From NCBI RefSeq assembly GCF_016924665.1, contig NZ_JAFFJT010000024.1, positions 1 through 64,000 of the forward strand: a DNA stretch of 64,000 nucleotides, in the 5' to 3' direction. Both the position numbers and the translations under genes were made by a program. Below the pieces are notes generated by a model, which did no database searches, was not told the DNA's origin, and worked only from the letters and a program-made list of their open reading frames with translations. This document shows, piece after piece, positions 1 through 9,130 of the stretch. The stretch is from Nocardioides sp. SYSU D00038. Lineage in GTDB: Bacteria > Actinomycetota > Actinomycetes > Propionibacteriales > Nocardioidaceae. Positions within the stretch are counted from its first letter, which is position 1. Each line of letters opens with the position of its first letter.

Positions 1-376
1 GCTGGCCGGCGATGTTGCGGGTGGCCTCGAGCGCGGCCCGGGCGGCCGCCGCCGACTGGGCGGCGTCCGGCGGCGGGGCGGTCGCCGGAGGGGCGGCCGG
101 TGCCGGGGGGTCGGCGGGGCCCTCGGTGGGCGGGACGGCGCTCTGCGGCCGCTCGGCAGGCTCGGCGGCAGGCTCTGCGGCAGCCTCCCGAGTCGCCGGT
201 GCGGCCCCCTCGGCGGGCTCCCCGTCCGGCCGGGGCAGCGGTTCGCCGCGGACGGCGGCGGCCCACTCCGCCTCGGTGGGCCGGTCGCCGCGGGCCGGGG
301 TGTCGGACGGGGCTGGTGGGGCGCCAGAGGTCTCGTCGGCGGCGGACTTGCGGCGCCAGGGACGCATCGAGGGCAT
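1..376 (-). CDS. Hypothetical Ala/Pro-rich protein, N-terminal part only
   Basis: An open reverse-strand frame starts at an ATG at 374-376 and runs off the left edge, so only about 125 N-terminal residues are visible. The protein opens MPSMRPWRRK and continues as a low-complexity Ala, Pro, Glu and Gly rich segment, probably a disordered cytoplasmic arm. No domain is recognisable in the visible part and there is no signal peptide. It is divergent from carD, and the 223-base gap between them holds the carD promoter. High-GC third positions suit a real gene, but function cannot be assigned. Confidence 0.55.
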   Translation of the reverse strand, partial: MPSMRPWRRKSAADETSGAPPAPSDTPARGDRPTEAEWAAAVRGEPLPRPDGEPAEGAAPATREAAAEPAAEPAERPQSAVPPTEGPADPPAPAAPPATAPPPDAAQSAAAARAALEATRNIAGQ

Positions 377-563
377 GCCCCGCAGTATCGGGCACGGGGT
401 CGAACCCGCGTGCCATTCCGCGCCGTCACCTGCGGTTTCCCGGGTGGCAGCGGGCAGCCGGGAGGGTCGCCCGGAAGGGTGCCCACCACACGGCATCCGG
501 AGTTGTCAAGTGCCGAACCGGCCTCTGACCTGCGAAAACGTCGATTCCGCTTCCTGAGAGGCG

Positions 564-572
564 TGTTAGAAT
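564..572 (+). promoter_or_regulatory. Extended -10 promoter of carD
   Basis: TGTTAGAAT forms an extended -10 (TGn then TAGAAT at 567-572). No good -35 is seen; TTCCGC lies 16 bases upstream. A purine-rich Shine-Dalgarno (around 581-590, AAGGGGA) precedes the carD ATG at 600. Confidence 0.5.
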
Positions 573-599
573 GGTGGTCTAGGAAGGGGAACTTCACAT

Positions 600-1085
600 A
601 TGACTTTCACCGTAGGCGAGACGGTCGTTTACCCGAACCACGGCGCCGCCGTCATCGAGGACATCGAGATGCGGACCATCAAGGGAGAGGACCGGCAGTA
701 CCTCGTTCTGCGGATCGTCGCCCAGCAGGACCTCGTGGTCCGGGTGCCGGCCTGCAACCTCGACCTGGTGGGCGTCCGCGACGTCGTCGACAAGGAGGGC
801 CTCGACCGCGTGTTCGACGTCCTCCGGGCCGCGCACGTCGAGGAGCCGACCAACTGGTCGCGTCGCTACAAGGCGAACCTCGAGAAGCTCCACAGCGGTG
901 ACGTGATGAAGGTGGCCGAGGTCGTCCGCGACCTGTGGCGCCGCGAGCGCGACCGGGGCCTGTCGGCCGGTGAGAAGCGGATGCTGGCGAAGGCGCGCCA
1001 GATCCTCGTCTCCGAGCTGGCGCTGGCCGAGAGCACCAACGAGGACAAGGCCGAGGCCCTCCTCGACGAGGTGCTCGCCTCCTGA
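600..1085 (+). CDS. carD: CarD family RNA polymerase-binding transcription regulator
   Basis: The 161-residue product matches the length of mycobacterial CarD (162). Residues 1-60 form the Tudor-like RNA polymerase beta-interaction domain (start [15 protein letters not shown]). The rest is the helical DNA-binding domain, with Trp86 in [11 protein letters not shown] at the place of the tryptophan that wedges into the upstream edge of the open promoter bubble. By family knowledge CarD stabilises open complexes at rRNA and many housekeeping promoters. It starts at ATG 600 behind a clear Shine-Dalgarno and ends before a strong hairpin terminator, so it is probably monocistronic. Its place just before isoprenoid genes ispD and ispF is the usual actinobacterial neighbourhood. 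Confidence 0.96.
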   Translation: MTFTVGETVVYPNHGAAVIEDIEMRTIKGEDRQYLVLRIVAQQDLVVRVPACNLDLVGVRDVVDKEGLDRVFDVLRAAHVEEPTNWSRRYKANLEKLHSGDVMKVAEVVRDLWRRERDRGLSAGEKRMLAKARQILVSELALAESTNEDKAEALLDEVLAS

Positions 1086-1118
1086 ACACCCCGACCGGTC
1101 GCTGAGCCGACCGGTCCG

Positions 1119-1154
1119 ACGAGACCCCCGGGGGCCGACCCCCGGGGGTCTCGT
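1119..1154 (+). terminator. Hairpin terminator after carD
   Basis: A long perfect stem (ACGAGACCCCCGGGG at 1119-1133, mirrored at 1140-1154) with a short loop follows the carD stop by about 35 bases. There is no U tract, as is common in high-GC actinobacteria. It separates carD from the next gene. Confidence 0.75.
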
Positions 1155-1182
1155 GCGTCCGGGGCCCACCTAGGTTGAGGTC

Positions 1183-1761
1183 ATGGACGTCGAGACGGTC
1201 CCGGCGCTGGGCACCGTGGTCGAGCAGGAGCGCGGCTCGCTGCCGTTCGAGCTCGTCCACGGCGAGGCGCTGGTGGCCTGCGCTGCCTGGGCGCTGGGCG
1301 ACGCCGGCGTCACGGCGGTCGACCTCGGCACCGGCTGGGACGCGCTGGTGGCCGCCGGCGAGCCGTTCGTGCTCCACGACGCCCTGTGCCCGATGACCCC
1401 CGCCGGCTTCGTCGCCGCCTGCGTCGAGCGGGCGGTCGCGGCCGACGTCGTGGTGGTCGGCGTGCGCCCGGTGACCGACACCGTCAAGCTCCTCGGCCCC
1501 GGCGACCCGCCGGTGGTCGGCGAGACCGTCGACCGCGACGCGCTCACCGCGGTCGCCTCGCCGGTGGTGCTGCCCGCCTCGGTGGTGTCATCGCTCGACG
1601 GCCTGCCCTCCCTCGACTTCGCCGTGCTGGTGGCCGCGCTGGCCGCCCGGTTCCCGGTGGAGGCCGTCCCGGCGCCGGCGGAGGCGCGCCGGGTGACCTC
1701 GGTCGACGACGTCCGGGTGCTCGAGGCCCAGACCCGGCCCGGTGGCGGCCCCCCGCGCTGA
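1183..1761 (+). CDS. Degenerate IspD-like protein (cytidylyltransferase fold)
   Basis: This 192-residue protein resembles IspD (2-C-methyl-D-erythritol 4-phosphate cytidylyltransferase) but lacks the glycine-rich nucleotide loop: where IspD has AAGSGxRxG it reads ALGTVVEQERGSLPF. It keeps an IspD-like LPFELVHGEALVACAAWALGDAGV segment, LHDALCPMTP in place of VHDAARPLTP, and RPVTDTVK, the IspD motif PVTDTIK. It sits tail to tail with ispD (stop to stop gap of 6 bases), suggesting an old duplication. It is probably not an independent enzyme; a partner or regulatory role for IspD is possible. The ATG at 1183 lies 6 nt after a -10 (TAGGTT, 1171-1176), so the transcript is likely leaderless. Confidence 0.7.
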   Translation: MDVETVPALGTVVEQERGSLPFELVHGEALVACAAWALGDAGVTAVDLGTGWDALVAAGEPFVLHDALCPMTPAGFVAACVERAVAADVVVVGVRPVTDTVKLLGPGDPPVVGETVDRDALTAVASPVVLPASVVSSLDGLPSLDFAVLVAALAARFPVEAVPAPAEARRVTSVDDVRVLEAQTRPGGGPPR

Positions 1762-1767
1762 GGCGGC

Positions 1768-2442
1768 TCAGTCGGCCAGGGACAGCGCGGTGACGAGGTC
1801 CTCGGCGAAGGTCACCTTGAGGTTGCCCGGGTGGCCGGGCACCGCGACCACGCGCAGGTCGGTGTAGCGGGCCAGGCAGCCGGCGGTGTCGGTGGCCTCG
1901 AAGCCGTCGCGCGCCGCCGCGCGGTGCGCGGCCAGGAGCGGACCCGCCCGGAACGCCTGCGGCGTCTGCACCGCGACCAGCCCCGGCCGGGCCGCGGTCA
2001 GGTCGGCGCACACCACCCCCGTCAGCGGTACGGCGGGGATCGCGCCGCCGTGGGCCCGGGCGGCCGCGATCGTGGCGGCGTACGACGCCGGGCCGGCCAG
2101 CGGCCGGGCCCCGTCGTGGATCGCGACCACGTCGACCTCGCCCGCGCCGATCCGCGGCGCGAGGGCCTCGACGGCGGCGCGCTCGGAGGCGTGGCGGGTG
2201 GCGCCGCCGGCGACCAGCAGCAGCTCGCGGTCGCCGAGGTGGGGGGCCAGGTCGGCGGCGACGGCGTCCTCCTCGCCGGGCCGGGCGACCACGACGACCT
2301 CGGCCACGTCGGGCACCGCCAGCGCGACCCGCAGCGACCGGGCGAGCACCGAGGTCGTGCCGACGGGCAGCAGCACCTTGTTGACCTCGGCGCCGACCCG
2401 GGTGCCGGAGCCGGCGGCGAGGATCACGAGCGCGGCGGGCAC
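1768..2442 (-). CDS. ispD: 2-C-methyl-D-erythritol 4-phosphate cytidylyltransferase
   Basis: IspD makes CDP-methylerythritol from MEP and CTP in the non-mevalonate isoprenoid pathway. The 224-residue product begins [17 protein letters not shown], with the nucleotide loop at residues 9-17 and Lys22. It keeps IHDGARP, VQTPQAF and a C-terminal [11 protein letters not shown] lysine motif. It is odd in that the stretch that normally reads PVTDTIK plus a following loop is shortened to [11 protein letters not shown], so the Asp-Thr-x-Lys residues are missing; the neighbouring paralogue keeps them. The GTG at 2442 was chosen because the glycine loop follows at once and TACGGT (reverse strand, 2449-2454) ends 6 nt upstream, which suits leaderless transcription. 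In-frame upstream codons would add a non-conserved tail. Confidence 0.9.
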   Translation of the reverse strand: MPAALVILAAGSGTRVGAEVNKVLLPVGTTSVLARSLRVALAVPDVAEVVVVARPGEEDAVAADLAPHLGDRELLLVAGGATRHASERAAVEALAPRIGAGEVDVVAIHDGARPLAGPASYAATIAAARAHGGAIPAVPLTGVVCADLTAARPGLVAVQTPQAFRAGPLLAAHRAAARDGFEATDTAGCLARYTDLRVVAVPGHPGNLKVTFAEDLVTALSLAD

Positions 2443-2494
2443 CGCTGCACCGTACCCGAGCCGCGCGGCCCACGAGGCGGGCCGTGAGGGAGCG

Positions 2495-2510
2495 TTTTCA
2501 CGGCTGTTAC
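2495..2510 (-). promoter_or_regulatory. GlnR-like box upstream of nirD
   Basis: Read on the reverse strand the site is GTAAC, six bases, GAAAA, close to the published actinobacterial GlnR consensus gTnAc-n6-GaAAc. It lies about 70 bases upstream of the nirD leader, where a nitrogen regulator acting on nitrite assimilation would be expected. The assignment rests on motif match and context. Confidence 0.5.
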
Positions 2511-2582
2511 ACGGCGGGCCGGCCGCGAAACGCGCCCCGAACAGGCGCTGCCTAGCGTCTGCGGCAGCGAGAGGAGGCTCGG

Positions 2583-2627
2583 ATGCCACTGCTGTCGTCG
2601 CCGGTCGGCCCGGACCGGGCGCCGTGA
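2583..2627 (+). CDS. 14-codon leader ORF overlapping nirD
   Basis: An ATG at 2583 follows a strong Shine-Dalgarno (GAGAGGAGG near 2569-2577) and opens a short frame, [14 protein letters not shown], whose TGA (2625-2627) overlaps the nirD GTG (2624-2626) as GTGA. nirD has no good ribosome site of its own, so the leader may couple translation. The alternative is a frameshift that split the true nirD N-terminus. Confidence 0.45.
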   Translation: MPLLSSPVGPDRAP

Positions 2628-2986
2628 CGCGCCGGCACCCGGCCCGCGAGGAGTGGCAGGCGGTCTGCCGGCTCGCCGAGCTCGAGGTCGAGCGGGGCGT
2701 GACGGCGCTGGTGCACGGGCAGGCGATCGCGATCTTCCGGGTGCTCGACGACGCCGTCTACGCGCTGGGCAACCACGACCCGTTCGCCAAGGCCTCGGTG
2801 CTGGCGCGCGGGATCGTGGGGCGCCGCGGCGACGTGCCGTTCGTGGCCTCGCCGGCTCACAAGCACGCCTTCGACCTGCGCACCGGGCGCTGCCTCGACG
2901 ACGTGCACGTCGCGGTGCCGGCCTACGACGTCAAGGTGGTCGACGGCGTCGTGCTCGTCGGCCACCGCAAGAGCGTGGCCGCCTAG
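2624..2986 (+). CDS. nirD: Nitrite reductase (NADH) small subunit, Rieske-like NirD
   Basis: The product of about 120 residues is a NirD-type Rieske-like protein: it reads [19 protein letters not shown], then [19 protein letters not shown], then [14 protein letters not shown] and [16 protein letters not shown]. As is usual for NirD, the Rieske cysteine and histidine ligands are not all kept, and it is taken as the small partner of NirB (nitrite to ammonium, cytoplasm). No nirB is present in the window, and the gene sits between ispD and ispF, which are usually adjacent. A GlnR-like box and a translationally coupled leader lie upstream. The GTG at 2624 gives a normal family length. Confidence 0.85.
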   Translation: MTRRHPAREEWQAVCRLAELEVERGVTALVHGQAIAIFRVLDDAVYALGNHDPFAKASVLARGIVGRRGDVPFVASPAHKHAFDLRTGRCLDDVHVAVPAYDVKVVDGVVLVGHRKSVAA

Positions 2987-2987
2987 G

Positions 2988-3485
2988 TCACCCGGCCTGT
3001 GGCGCCTGCTCCACCACCAGGGCGGTCGCGATCGCCGCGACGCCCTCGCCGCGGCCGGTCAGCCCGAGGCCGTCGGTGGTGGTGGCCGACACCGACACCG
3101 GCGCGCCGACGGCGGCGCCGAGCGCGGCCTCCGCCTCGGCACGGCGCCCGCCGAGCCGGGGGCGGGTGCCGACGACCTGCACCGCGACGTTGCCGACTGC
3201 GAAGCCGGCGGCCCGCACCCGCGCGGCGGTCTCGGCCAGCAGGGCCGCCCCCGACGCTCCCGCCCAGGCGGGGTCGTCGGTGCCGAAGTTCGACCCGAGG
3301 TCGCCCAGCCCCGCCGCCGAGAGCAGGGCGTCGCAGGCGGCGTGGGCGGCGACGTCGGCGTCGGAGTGGCCGGCCAGCCCCACCGGCTCGTCGGGCCAGG
3401 CCAGCCCGGCCAGGAACATCGGGCGGCCCTCGACGAGGCGGTGCACGTCGGTGCCGACACCGACGCGGAAGGCGGGGATGGTCAC
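2988..3485 (-). CDS. ispF: 2-C-methyl-D-erythritol 2,4-cyclodiphosphate synthase
   Basis: IspF cyclises CDP-methylerythritol 2-phosphate to MEcPP in the MEP isoprenoid pathway. Metal ligands are visible in GVGTDVHRL (Asp and His) and the substrate segments in [30 protein letters not shown] and [18 protein letters not shown]. Length (about 165) is normal. I chose GTG 3485 because CATGAT on the reverse strand ends 7 nt upstream as a -10, giving MTIPAFRVG; an ATG pair at 3494 and 3497 would add three or four residues. It is convergent with nirD, with one base between the stop codons. Confidence 0.95.
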   Translation of the reverse strand: MTIPAFRVGVGTDVHRLVEGRPMFLAGLAWPDEPVGLAGHSDADVAAHAACDALLSAAGLGDLGSNFGTDDPAWAGASGAALLAETAARVRAAGFAVGNVAVQVVGTRPRLGGRRAEAEAALGAAVGAPVSVSATTTDGLGLTGRGEGVAAIATALVVEQAPQAG

Positions 3486-3541
3486 GGTCCGCATCATGCC
3501 CGAGTGGGCGGGCCGGGCCCGGCCTGCGTCACAATCGAGGT

Positions 3542-5134
3542 ATGCAGCCCTCCCCGCGGGCGTGGTCGCTGGCCGGCCTGCTCTCCGGCGCCGCCGGTGT
3601 GGCGGTCAGCTACGCCACCGCGTCGCTGATGGGCATCCGGGAGTCGCCCGTCGTGGCGGTCGCGGAGGGCGTCATCCGGCTCACCCCCGGACCCGTCGCC
3701 GAGGCCGCCATCGACGTGCTCGGCCACTGGGACAAGCCGGTGCTGGTGGTCGGCATCCTGGCGGTCGCCGGCTGGGTGCTGGCGTGGACCGGGCGGCTGG
3801 CCCGCCGCAGCTGGTGGGCGCCCGCCCTGGTGCACCTCGCCCTGGCGGTGGTCGGGATCGTGGCCGTGGTAACGATCCGCGGCACCACCACCGTCGACAC
3901 GGTGCCGGTGGTGCTGGGCTTCGTGACCTGGCTGGTGGTGCTCGCGCTGCTCACCGAGCCGCTGCGCCGCGGCGAGGCGGGCCCCGACGCCGACGGTCGC
4001 GACGAGCCGGTCGACGCCTCGCCCGACGTACCGGACTTCGCGCTGCCCGTGCGGCCCGGCCCCGAGCACGACCGCCGCTCGTTCCTGGTGCGGGCCGGGC
4101 TGGTCACGTCGGCCGCCGCCGTGGCCGGCGTGGTCGGGCGCTACGCCGGCGGCCGGCGCCGCCACGTCGAGCAGACCCGGCGGCTGCTGCGGCTCGACCA
4201 GGTCACCCAGCCGACGGTGCCGCCCGGCGCCCGGCTCGAGGTGAGGGACCTGCCGCCGTGGCAGACGCCGAACGAGGACTTCTACCAGATCGACACCGCG
4301 CTCGTGGAGCCCGCGATCGAGCCGAGCGACTGGACGCTGCGCATCCACGGCCTGGTCGACCGCGAGCTCACGCTCACCTATCCCGAGCTGATCGCGCGCC
4401 GGTTCACCGAGGCCTGGATCACGCTCAACTGCGTCTCCAACCCCGTGGGCGGCCCGCTCATCGGCAACGCGTGGTGGAGCGGGGTGCGGATCGCCGACGT
4501 GCTGCGCGAGGTCGGCGTCGACCCGTCCGCCGACGCGGTGCTGCAGACCTCCGACGACGGGTGGACCTGCGCCACGCCGCTGGCCGCGCTCACCGACGAC
4601 CGCGACGCGATGCTGGCGGTGGCGATGAACGGCAAGCCGCTGCCGATCGAGCACGGCTTCCCGGTGCGGATGGTGGTGCCGGGCCTCTACGGCTACGTCT
4701 CGGCGACCAAGTGGCTGGTCGACCTCGAGGTGACCCGCTTCGACCGGGTCGAGGCGTACTGGACCGAGCGCGGCTGGGGCGAGCAGGGGCCGGTGAAGAT
4801 GTCGTCGCGGGTCGACGTGCCGCGCTCCGGGGCCAGCGTGCCGGCGGGCGAGGTGACGCTGGCCGGGGTGGCCTGGTCGCAGCACACCGGCATCGAGCGC
4901 GTGGAGGTCTCGGTCGACGGCGGCGAGTGGCTGCCGGCCGAGCTGGCGGCGGTGCCGAGCCAGGACACCTGGGTGCAGTGGACCGCGCGCGCCGACGTCG
5001 AGCCCGGCGACCACCTGGTGCAGGTGCGCGCCGTCGACAGCACCGGCACCGTGCAGACCGGGGTCGAGCGCGACGTCCTGCCCGACGGCGCCACCGGCTG
5101 GCACAGCACCGACTTCACCGCCGAAGACGCGTAG
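3542..5134 (+). CDS. Membrane-anchored molybdopterin-dependent oxidoreductase (sulfite oxidase family)
   Basis: The 530-residue protein starts with about four hydrophobic segments in residues 1-145. A linker follows with [10 protein letters not shown] and another hydrophobic run, which looks like an internal twin-arginine signal. The catalytic part has the sulfite-oxidase molybdopterin fold: [32 protein letters not shown], the cofactor cysteine in [12 protein letters not shown], then [19 protein letters not shown] and [17 protein letters not shown]-terminal Ig-like dimerisation domain ends the protein. The active site should face outside. The substrate is unknown. CACAAT ends 6 nt before the ATG, suggesting a leaderless transcript. 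Confidence 0.88.
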   Translation: MQPSPRAWSLAGLLSGAAGVAVSYATASLMGIRESPVVAVAEGVIRLTPGPVAEAAIDVLGHWDKPVLVVGILAVAGWVLAWTGRLARRSWWAPALVHLALAVVGIVAVVTIRGTTTVDTVPVVLGFVTWLVVLALLTEPLRRGEAGPDADGRDEPVDASPDVPDFALPVRPGPEHDRRSFLVRAGLVTSAAAVAGVVGRYAGGRRRHVEQTRRLLRLDQVTQPTVPPGARLEVRDLPPWQTPNEDFYQIDTALVEPAIEPSDWTLRIHGLVDRELTLTYPELIARRFTEAWITLNCVSNPVGGPLIGNAWWSGVRIADVLREVGVDPSADAVLQTSDDGWTCATPLAALTDDRDAMLAVAMNGKPLPIEHGFPVRMVVPGLYGYVSATKWLVDLEVTRFDRVEAYWTERGWGEQGPVKMSSRVDVPRSGASVPAGEVTLAGVAWSQHTGIERVEVSVDGGEWLPAELAAVPSQDTWVQWTARADVEPGDHLVQVRAVDSTGTVQTGVERDVLPDGATGWHSTDFTAEDA

Positions 5135-5160
5135 CGGCCGGTCGTCCATAGACTGGACCG

Positions 5161-6558
5161 GTGACGTTCCGGCTCTACGACACCCAGACCCGCGAGGTCC
5201 GTGACTTCGTGCCCCTCGAGGAGGGCAGGGCGGGTGTCTACGTGTGCGGCCTGACCGTGCAGTCCGAGCCCCACGTGGGCCACATCCGCTCCGGCGTCGC
5301 CTTCGACGTGCTGCGCCGCTGGCTGACCCACCGCGGCCTCGAGGTCACCTTCATCCGCAACGTCACCGACATCGACGACAAGATCCTCGCCAAGGCCGCC
5401 GAGCAGGGCCGGCCCTGGTACAACCTCGCCTACGCGATGCACCGCGAGCTCGACCGGGCCTACGCCGCGCTCAACGTCGCGCCGCCCACCTACGAGCCGG
5501 GTGCCACCGGGCACGTGCCCGAGATGGTCGAGCTGATCGAGCGGCTGGTCGAGCGCGGCCACGCCTACGCCGCCGACGACGGCTCCGGCGACGTCTACTT
5601 CGACGTCCGCTCCTGGCCGTCCTACGGCGAGCTCACCTCCCAGCGCATCGACGACATGGAGGCCGCCCAGGACGCCGACCCGCGCGGCAAGCGCGACCCC
5701 CGCGACTTCGCGCTCTGGAAGGGGCGCAAGGACTCCGAGCCCGAGAGCGCCTCGTGGCCCAGCCCCTGGGGCCGCGGCCGCCCGGGCTGGCACATCGAGT
5801 GCTCGGCGATGGCCGGCAAGTACCTCGGCACCGCGTTCGACATCCACGGCGGCGGCGTCGACCTGCGCTTCCCCCACCACGAGAACGAGCAGGCCCAGTC
5901 GCGCGCGGCCGGCCACGCGTTCGCGTCGTACTGGATGCACAACGCGTGGATCACCACCGCCGGCGAGAAGATGAGCAAGTCGCTGGGCAACAGCCTCACC
6001 GTCCCGGCCGTGCTGCAGCGCTACCGCGGCGTCGAGCTGCGCTTCTACGTCGTCGCCGCCCACTACCGCAGCCACGTCGAGTTCTCCTTCGAGGCGCTCG
6101 ACGAGGCGGCCCAGGGCTTCCGCCGGATCGAGAACTTTCTCGACCGGGCCGGCGCGACCGGCGACGCCCCGGCCGAGCTGCCGGAGCCGTTCGTGGCCGC
6201 GATGGACGACGACCTCGGCACGCCGGCCGCGGTCGCGGTGGTCTACGACGCCGTGCGCGAGGGCAACCGGCTGCTGGCCTCCGGCGAGGACGCCGCCGCG
6301 CTGGCCGGGCAGGTCCGGGCGATGCTCGACGTGCTCGGCCTCGACCCCGCAGACCCGGCCTGGCCCGGCAGCGGCTCCGGCGACGACGCCCGGCTGACCC
6401 AGGCCGTCGACGTGCTCGTCGGCGGACTGCTGGAGGAGCGCACCCGGGCCCGCGCCGAGAAGGACTTCGCGGCCGCCGACGCCATCCGCGACCGGCTCAA
6501 GGACGCCGGGATCGAGATCGAGGACACCCCCACCGGACCGAAGTGGAGCATCTCCTGA
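5161..6558 (+). CDS. cysS: Cysteinyl-tRNA synthetase
   Basis: This class I aminoacyl-tRNA synthetase has 465 residues (E. coli 461). Visible motifs are the zinc cysteine in [12 protein letters not shown] (about Cys29), the HIGH-type PHVGHIRSG, the second zinc region [13 protein letters not shown] with HHENEQAQ, and KMSKSLGN. The order is that of CysS, not of the mycothiol ligase MshC. GTG 5161 lies 6 nt after the -10 TAGACT (5149-5154), so it is probably leaderless. Its stop overlaps the rlmB start (TGATG), so the two are co-transcribed, as in other actinobacteria. Confidence 0.97.
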   Translation: MTFRLYDTQTREVRDFVPLEEGRAGVYVCGLTVQSEPHVGHIRSGVAFDVLRRWLTHRGLEVTFIRNVTDIDDKILAKAAEQGRPWYNLAYAMHRELDRAYAALNVAPPTYEPGATGHVPEMVELIERLVERGHAYAADDGSGDVYFDVRSWPSYGELTSQRIDDMEAAQDADPRGKRDPRDFALWKGRKDSEPESASWPSPWGRGRPGWHIECSAMAGKYLGTAFDIHGGGVDLRFPHHENEQAQSRAAGHAFASYWMHNAWITTAGEKMSKSLGNSLTVPAVLQRYRGVELRFYVVAAHYRSHVEFSFEALDEAAQGFRRIENFLDRAGATGDAPAELPEPFVAAMDDDLGTPAAVAVVYDAVREGNRLLASGEDAAALAGQVRAMLDVLGLDPADPAWPGSGSGDDARLTQAVDVLVGGLLEERTRARAEKDFAAADAIRDRLKDAGIEIEDTPTGPKWSIS

Positions 6559-7505
6559 TGCCAGGCAACAGCCAGCGCAAGGGCTCGATCCGCAAGAGCA
6601 GCAAGAAGCCGACCGTGGGCAGCGGCGGGCGGGTGCGGCGAGGCCTGGAGGGCAAGGGCCCCACGCCCAAGGCCAAGGACCGGCCCAACCACAAGGCCTA
6701 CAAGGCCGCGCAGCGCACCGAGAGGGGCGGCGCGCCGCGCCCGCGCAAGCGCCCCGGCGGCGACGTCGAGTGGGTGGCCGGGCGGAACTCGGTGGTCGAG
6801 GCGCTGCGCGAGGGCGTCCCCGTGACGACCCTCTACGTCGCCGAGGGCGCCGAGCGCGACGGCCGGCTGCGCGAGGCGTTCCAGCTCGCCGCCGACAGGG
6901 GCGTCAGCCTGCTCGAGGTCGGCCGCCACGAGCTCGACCGGATGACCAGCGGCGCCGTCCACCAGGGGCTGGCGGCCAAGGTCCCGCCGTACGAGTACGC
7001 CCACCCCGACGACCTGCTCGAGCGGGCCGAGGAGCTCGGCGAGCCGCCGCTGCTGCTCGCGCTCGACCAGGTCACCGACCCCCGCAACCTCGGCGCGGCG
7101 GTGCGCAGCGCCGCGGCGTTCGGCGCCCACGGGGTGGTCGTGCCCGAGCGTCGGGCCGCCGGGATGACCGCCGCCGCCTGGAAGACCAGCGCCGGCGCGG
7201 CCGCCCGGATCCCCGTCGCCCAGGTGACCAACCTGGTGCGCGCGCTCAAGGACCTCCAGGACGCGGGCTGCATGGTGATCGGGCTCGCCGCCGACGGCGA
7301 GGTCGACCTGCCCGCCCTCGACCTGGCCGACGGCCCGCTGGTCGTGGTCGTCGGCTCCGAGGGCAACGGCCTCTCCCGGCTGGTGGCCAGCACCTGCGAC
7401 CAGCTGGTCTCCATCCCGATGGCCAACCAGGTGGAGTCGCTGAACGCCGGCGTCGCCGCCAGCGTCACCCTCTACGCGATCGCGCAGGCCCGGACGGCGC
7501 GGTGA
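6558..7505 (+). CDS. rlmB: 23S rRNA 2'-O-methyltransferase RlmB-type (SpoU/TrmH family)
   Basis: The 315-residue SPOUT methyltransferase uses SAM to 2'-O-methylate RNA, by homology G2251 of 23S rRNA. A basic, disordered N-terminal extension of about 70 residues precedes the L30e-like substrate-binding domain ([17 protein letters not shown]). The knotted catalytic domain has motif 1 [17 protein letters not shown], motif 2 [11 protein letters not shown] and motif 3 [17 protein letters not shown]. It overlaps cysS by one base and the next gene by four, indicating an operon. Confidence 0.93.
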   Translation: MPGNSQRKGSIRKSSKKPTVGSGGRVRRGLEGKGPTPKAKDRPNHKAYKAAQRTERGGAPRPRKRPGGDVEWVAGRNSVVEALREGVPVTTLYVAEGAERDGRLREAFQLAADRGVSLLEVGRHELDRMTSGAVHQGLAAKVPPYEYAHPDDLLERAEELGEPPLLLALDQVTDPRNLGAAVRSAAAFGAHGVVVPERRAAGMTAAAWKTSAGAAARIPVAQVTNLVRALKDLQDAGCMVIGLAADGEVDLPALDLADGPLVVVVGSEGNGLSRLVASTCDQLVSIPMANQVESLNAGVAASVTLYAIAQARTAR

Positions 7506-9025
7506 CCCGTCGGGTGCTGCGCCTGACCAGCCGACTGACCCTGCTCACGGTCTCGTGGGTCGCGGTGAGCCTGCTGTGCGCGATGGTGCTCTTCCTCGGC
7601 AGCAGCCGCGCGATCAACGTCGCCAGCCACGACGCCGAGATCCGGCCGACGTTCACCGGCCGGGTGGTGGTGCACACCGGTCCGGTGCTGCCCGACCTGC
7701 GGGTCGGCACCGGCAGTCGGTTCGGCGTCGACGTGCGCCTCGACAAGACCGACGCGGCGTCGACCAACGCGCTGGTCCAGCGCTACGGCCTCATCGCCAG
7801 CCAGCCCGAGGCGGTGCGGGAGCGGCTGTCGTCGGCGGTGGTCGACATGGCGATCGACGCGCTGGTGCGCGGGGCCGCGCTCGGCCTGGTGCCGGTGCTG
7901 CTCTGGGTGCTGGTCGGACGGCGCCGGCGCCGGGAGCTGCTCGTGGGGGTCGCGACCCCGCAGGGGGCCGGCGTCGTGCTGCTGGTGCTGGTCGTCGGGG
8001 TCGGCCTGTGGGCGCCGTGGGCGCCGAGCGACCCCAAGGTCGACGAGGGCCGCGACTGGATGTCGCTGGGCGAGTTCCTCGGGCCGGCCGTCCCGCTGCC
8101 CGCGGGCCTCGACGGGGTCGAGGTGCGCGGCGACGTCACCACCGCCCAGACCCGCCGCCTGGTCGAGAGCGCGATCGACACCTACGACAAGAGCAAGCAG
8201 TTCTACGCCACCGCGGCCGAGGAGGCCGCCGACCTGGTGCTGCGCGTGCCGGCCGACGACGAGACCGTCGTGGTGCTCGTCTCCGACCGCCACGACAACA
8301 TCGGCATGGACGCCGTGGCCCGGGCGGTCGGCGACGCCGCCGGCGCGACCGCGGTCTACGACGCCGGCGACGACACCTCGACCGGCAAGCCCTGGGAGGG
8401 CTTCTCGCTCGACTCGCTCGACGCCGCCTTCGGCGACGAGCCCTACGCCGGCAACCGCTGGGCGGTGCCGGGCAACCACGACCACGGCGACTTCGTGGGC
8501 AGCTGGCTGGCCGACCGCGGCTGGACGGTGCTCGACGGGGAGGTGGTCGACGGCCCCGGCGAGAGCCGGCTGCTCGGCGTCGCCGACCCCCGCTCCAGCG
8601 GGCTGGGCAACTGGCGCGACGAGACCGGCCTGACCTTCGGCGAGGTCGCCGAGCGGCTCGCCGACGCCGCCTGCGCCGCCGACGAGGACGGCGACCGCGT
8701 CGGCACCCTGCTGGTCCACGACGCCAACCTCGGCGAGGAGGCGCTGGCCCGCGGCTGCACCGACCTGGTGCTGGGCGGCCACACCCACGTGCGCTCCGGC
8801 CCCGAGGCGGTCGTCGGCACCAACGGGCGCACCGGCTACAGCTACACCACCGGAACGACCGGCGGGGCGGCGTACGCCATCGCGATCGGCAGCAAGCTGC
8901 GCCGCGCGGCCTCCATCAGCCTGGTCACCTACGCCGACGGCCGGCCGGCCGGCGTGCAGGAGGTCGTCCTCCAGACCAACGGCGCCTTCGAGGTCGAGCC
9001 GTACGTCGCGCTCGCGCTCGACTGA
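7502..9025 (+). CDS. Membrane-anchored metallophosphoesterase
   Basis: The 507-residue protein has a transmembrane segment near residues 10-32 and two more around 118-135 and 152-172. A calcineurin-like phosphoesterase domain follows with [30 protein letters not shown] and GGHTHVRSG. These are the usual metal-binding blocks, except that the first reads DRHDN, not the canonical DxH. The catalytic part is probably outside the membrane, given the lack of basic residues. The substrate is unknown. GTG 7502 overlaps the rlmB stop as GTGA, so it is the third gene of the cysS operon. Confidence 0.85.
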   Translation: MTRRVLRLTSRLTLLTVSWVAVSLLCAMVLFLGSSRAINVASHDAEIRPTFTGRVVVHTGPVLPDLRVGTGSRFGVDVRLDKTDAASTNALVQRYGLIASQPEAVRERLSSAVVDMAIDALVRGAALGLVPVLLWVLVGRRRRRELLVGVATPQGAGVVLLVLVVGVGLWAPWAPSDPKVDEGRDWMSLGEFLGPAVPLPAGLDGVEVRGDVTTAQTRRLVESAIDTYDKSKQFYATAAEEAADLVLRVPADDETVVVLVSDRHDNIGMDAVARAVGDAAGATAVYDAGDDTSTGKPWEGFSLDSLDAAFGDEPYAGNRWAVPGNHDHGDFVGSWLADRGWTVLDGEVVDGPGESRLLGVADPRSSGLGNWRDETGLTFGEVAERLADAACAADEDGDRVGTLLVHDANLGEEALARGCTDLVLGGHTHVRSGPEAVVGTNGRTGYSYTTGTTGGAAYAIAIGSKLRRAASISLVTYADGRPAGVQEVVLQTNGAFEVEPYVALALD

Positions 9026-9091
9026 GCGGGGCCCCTGGGACCGGGGCTTGACGCTGTGGTGCCCGTCACCTTTCGATGGGGGCGTCGTTGG

Positions 9092-9111
9092 AACTAGTAC
9101 TCGTTCTAGTT
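9092..9111. promoter_or_regulatory. KstR-like operator 1 (upstream of first binding protein)
   Basis: An imperfect inverted repeat with arms AACTAG and CTAGTT encloses TAGTACTCGTTCTA (9095-9108), which fits TnnAACnnGTTnnA with one changed arm (TAC for AAC). It lies 20 bases before the GTG at 9131, so a bound TetR-type repressor would block the promoter. Confidence 0.5.
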
Positions 9112-9130
9112 TTCTGCTCCGGAGGCTTCC

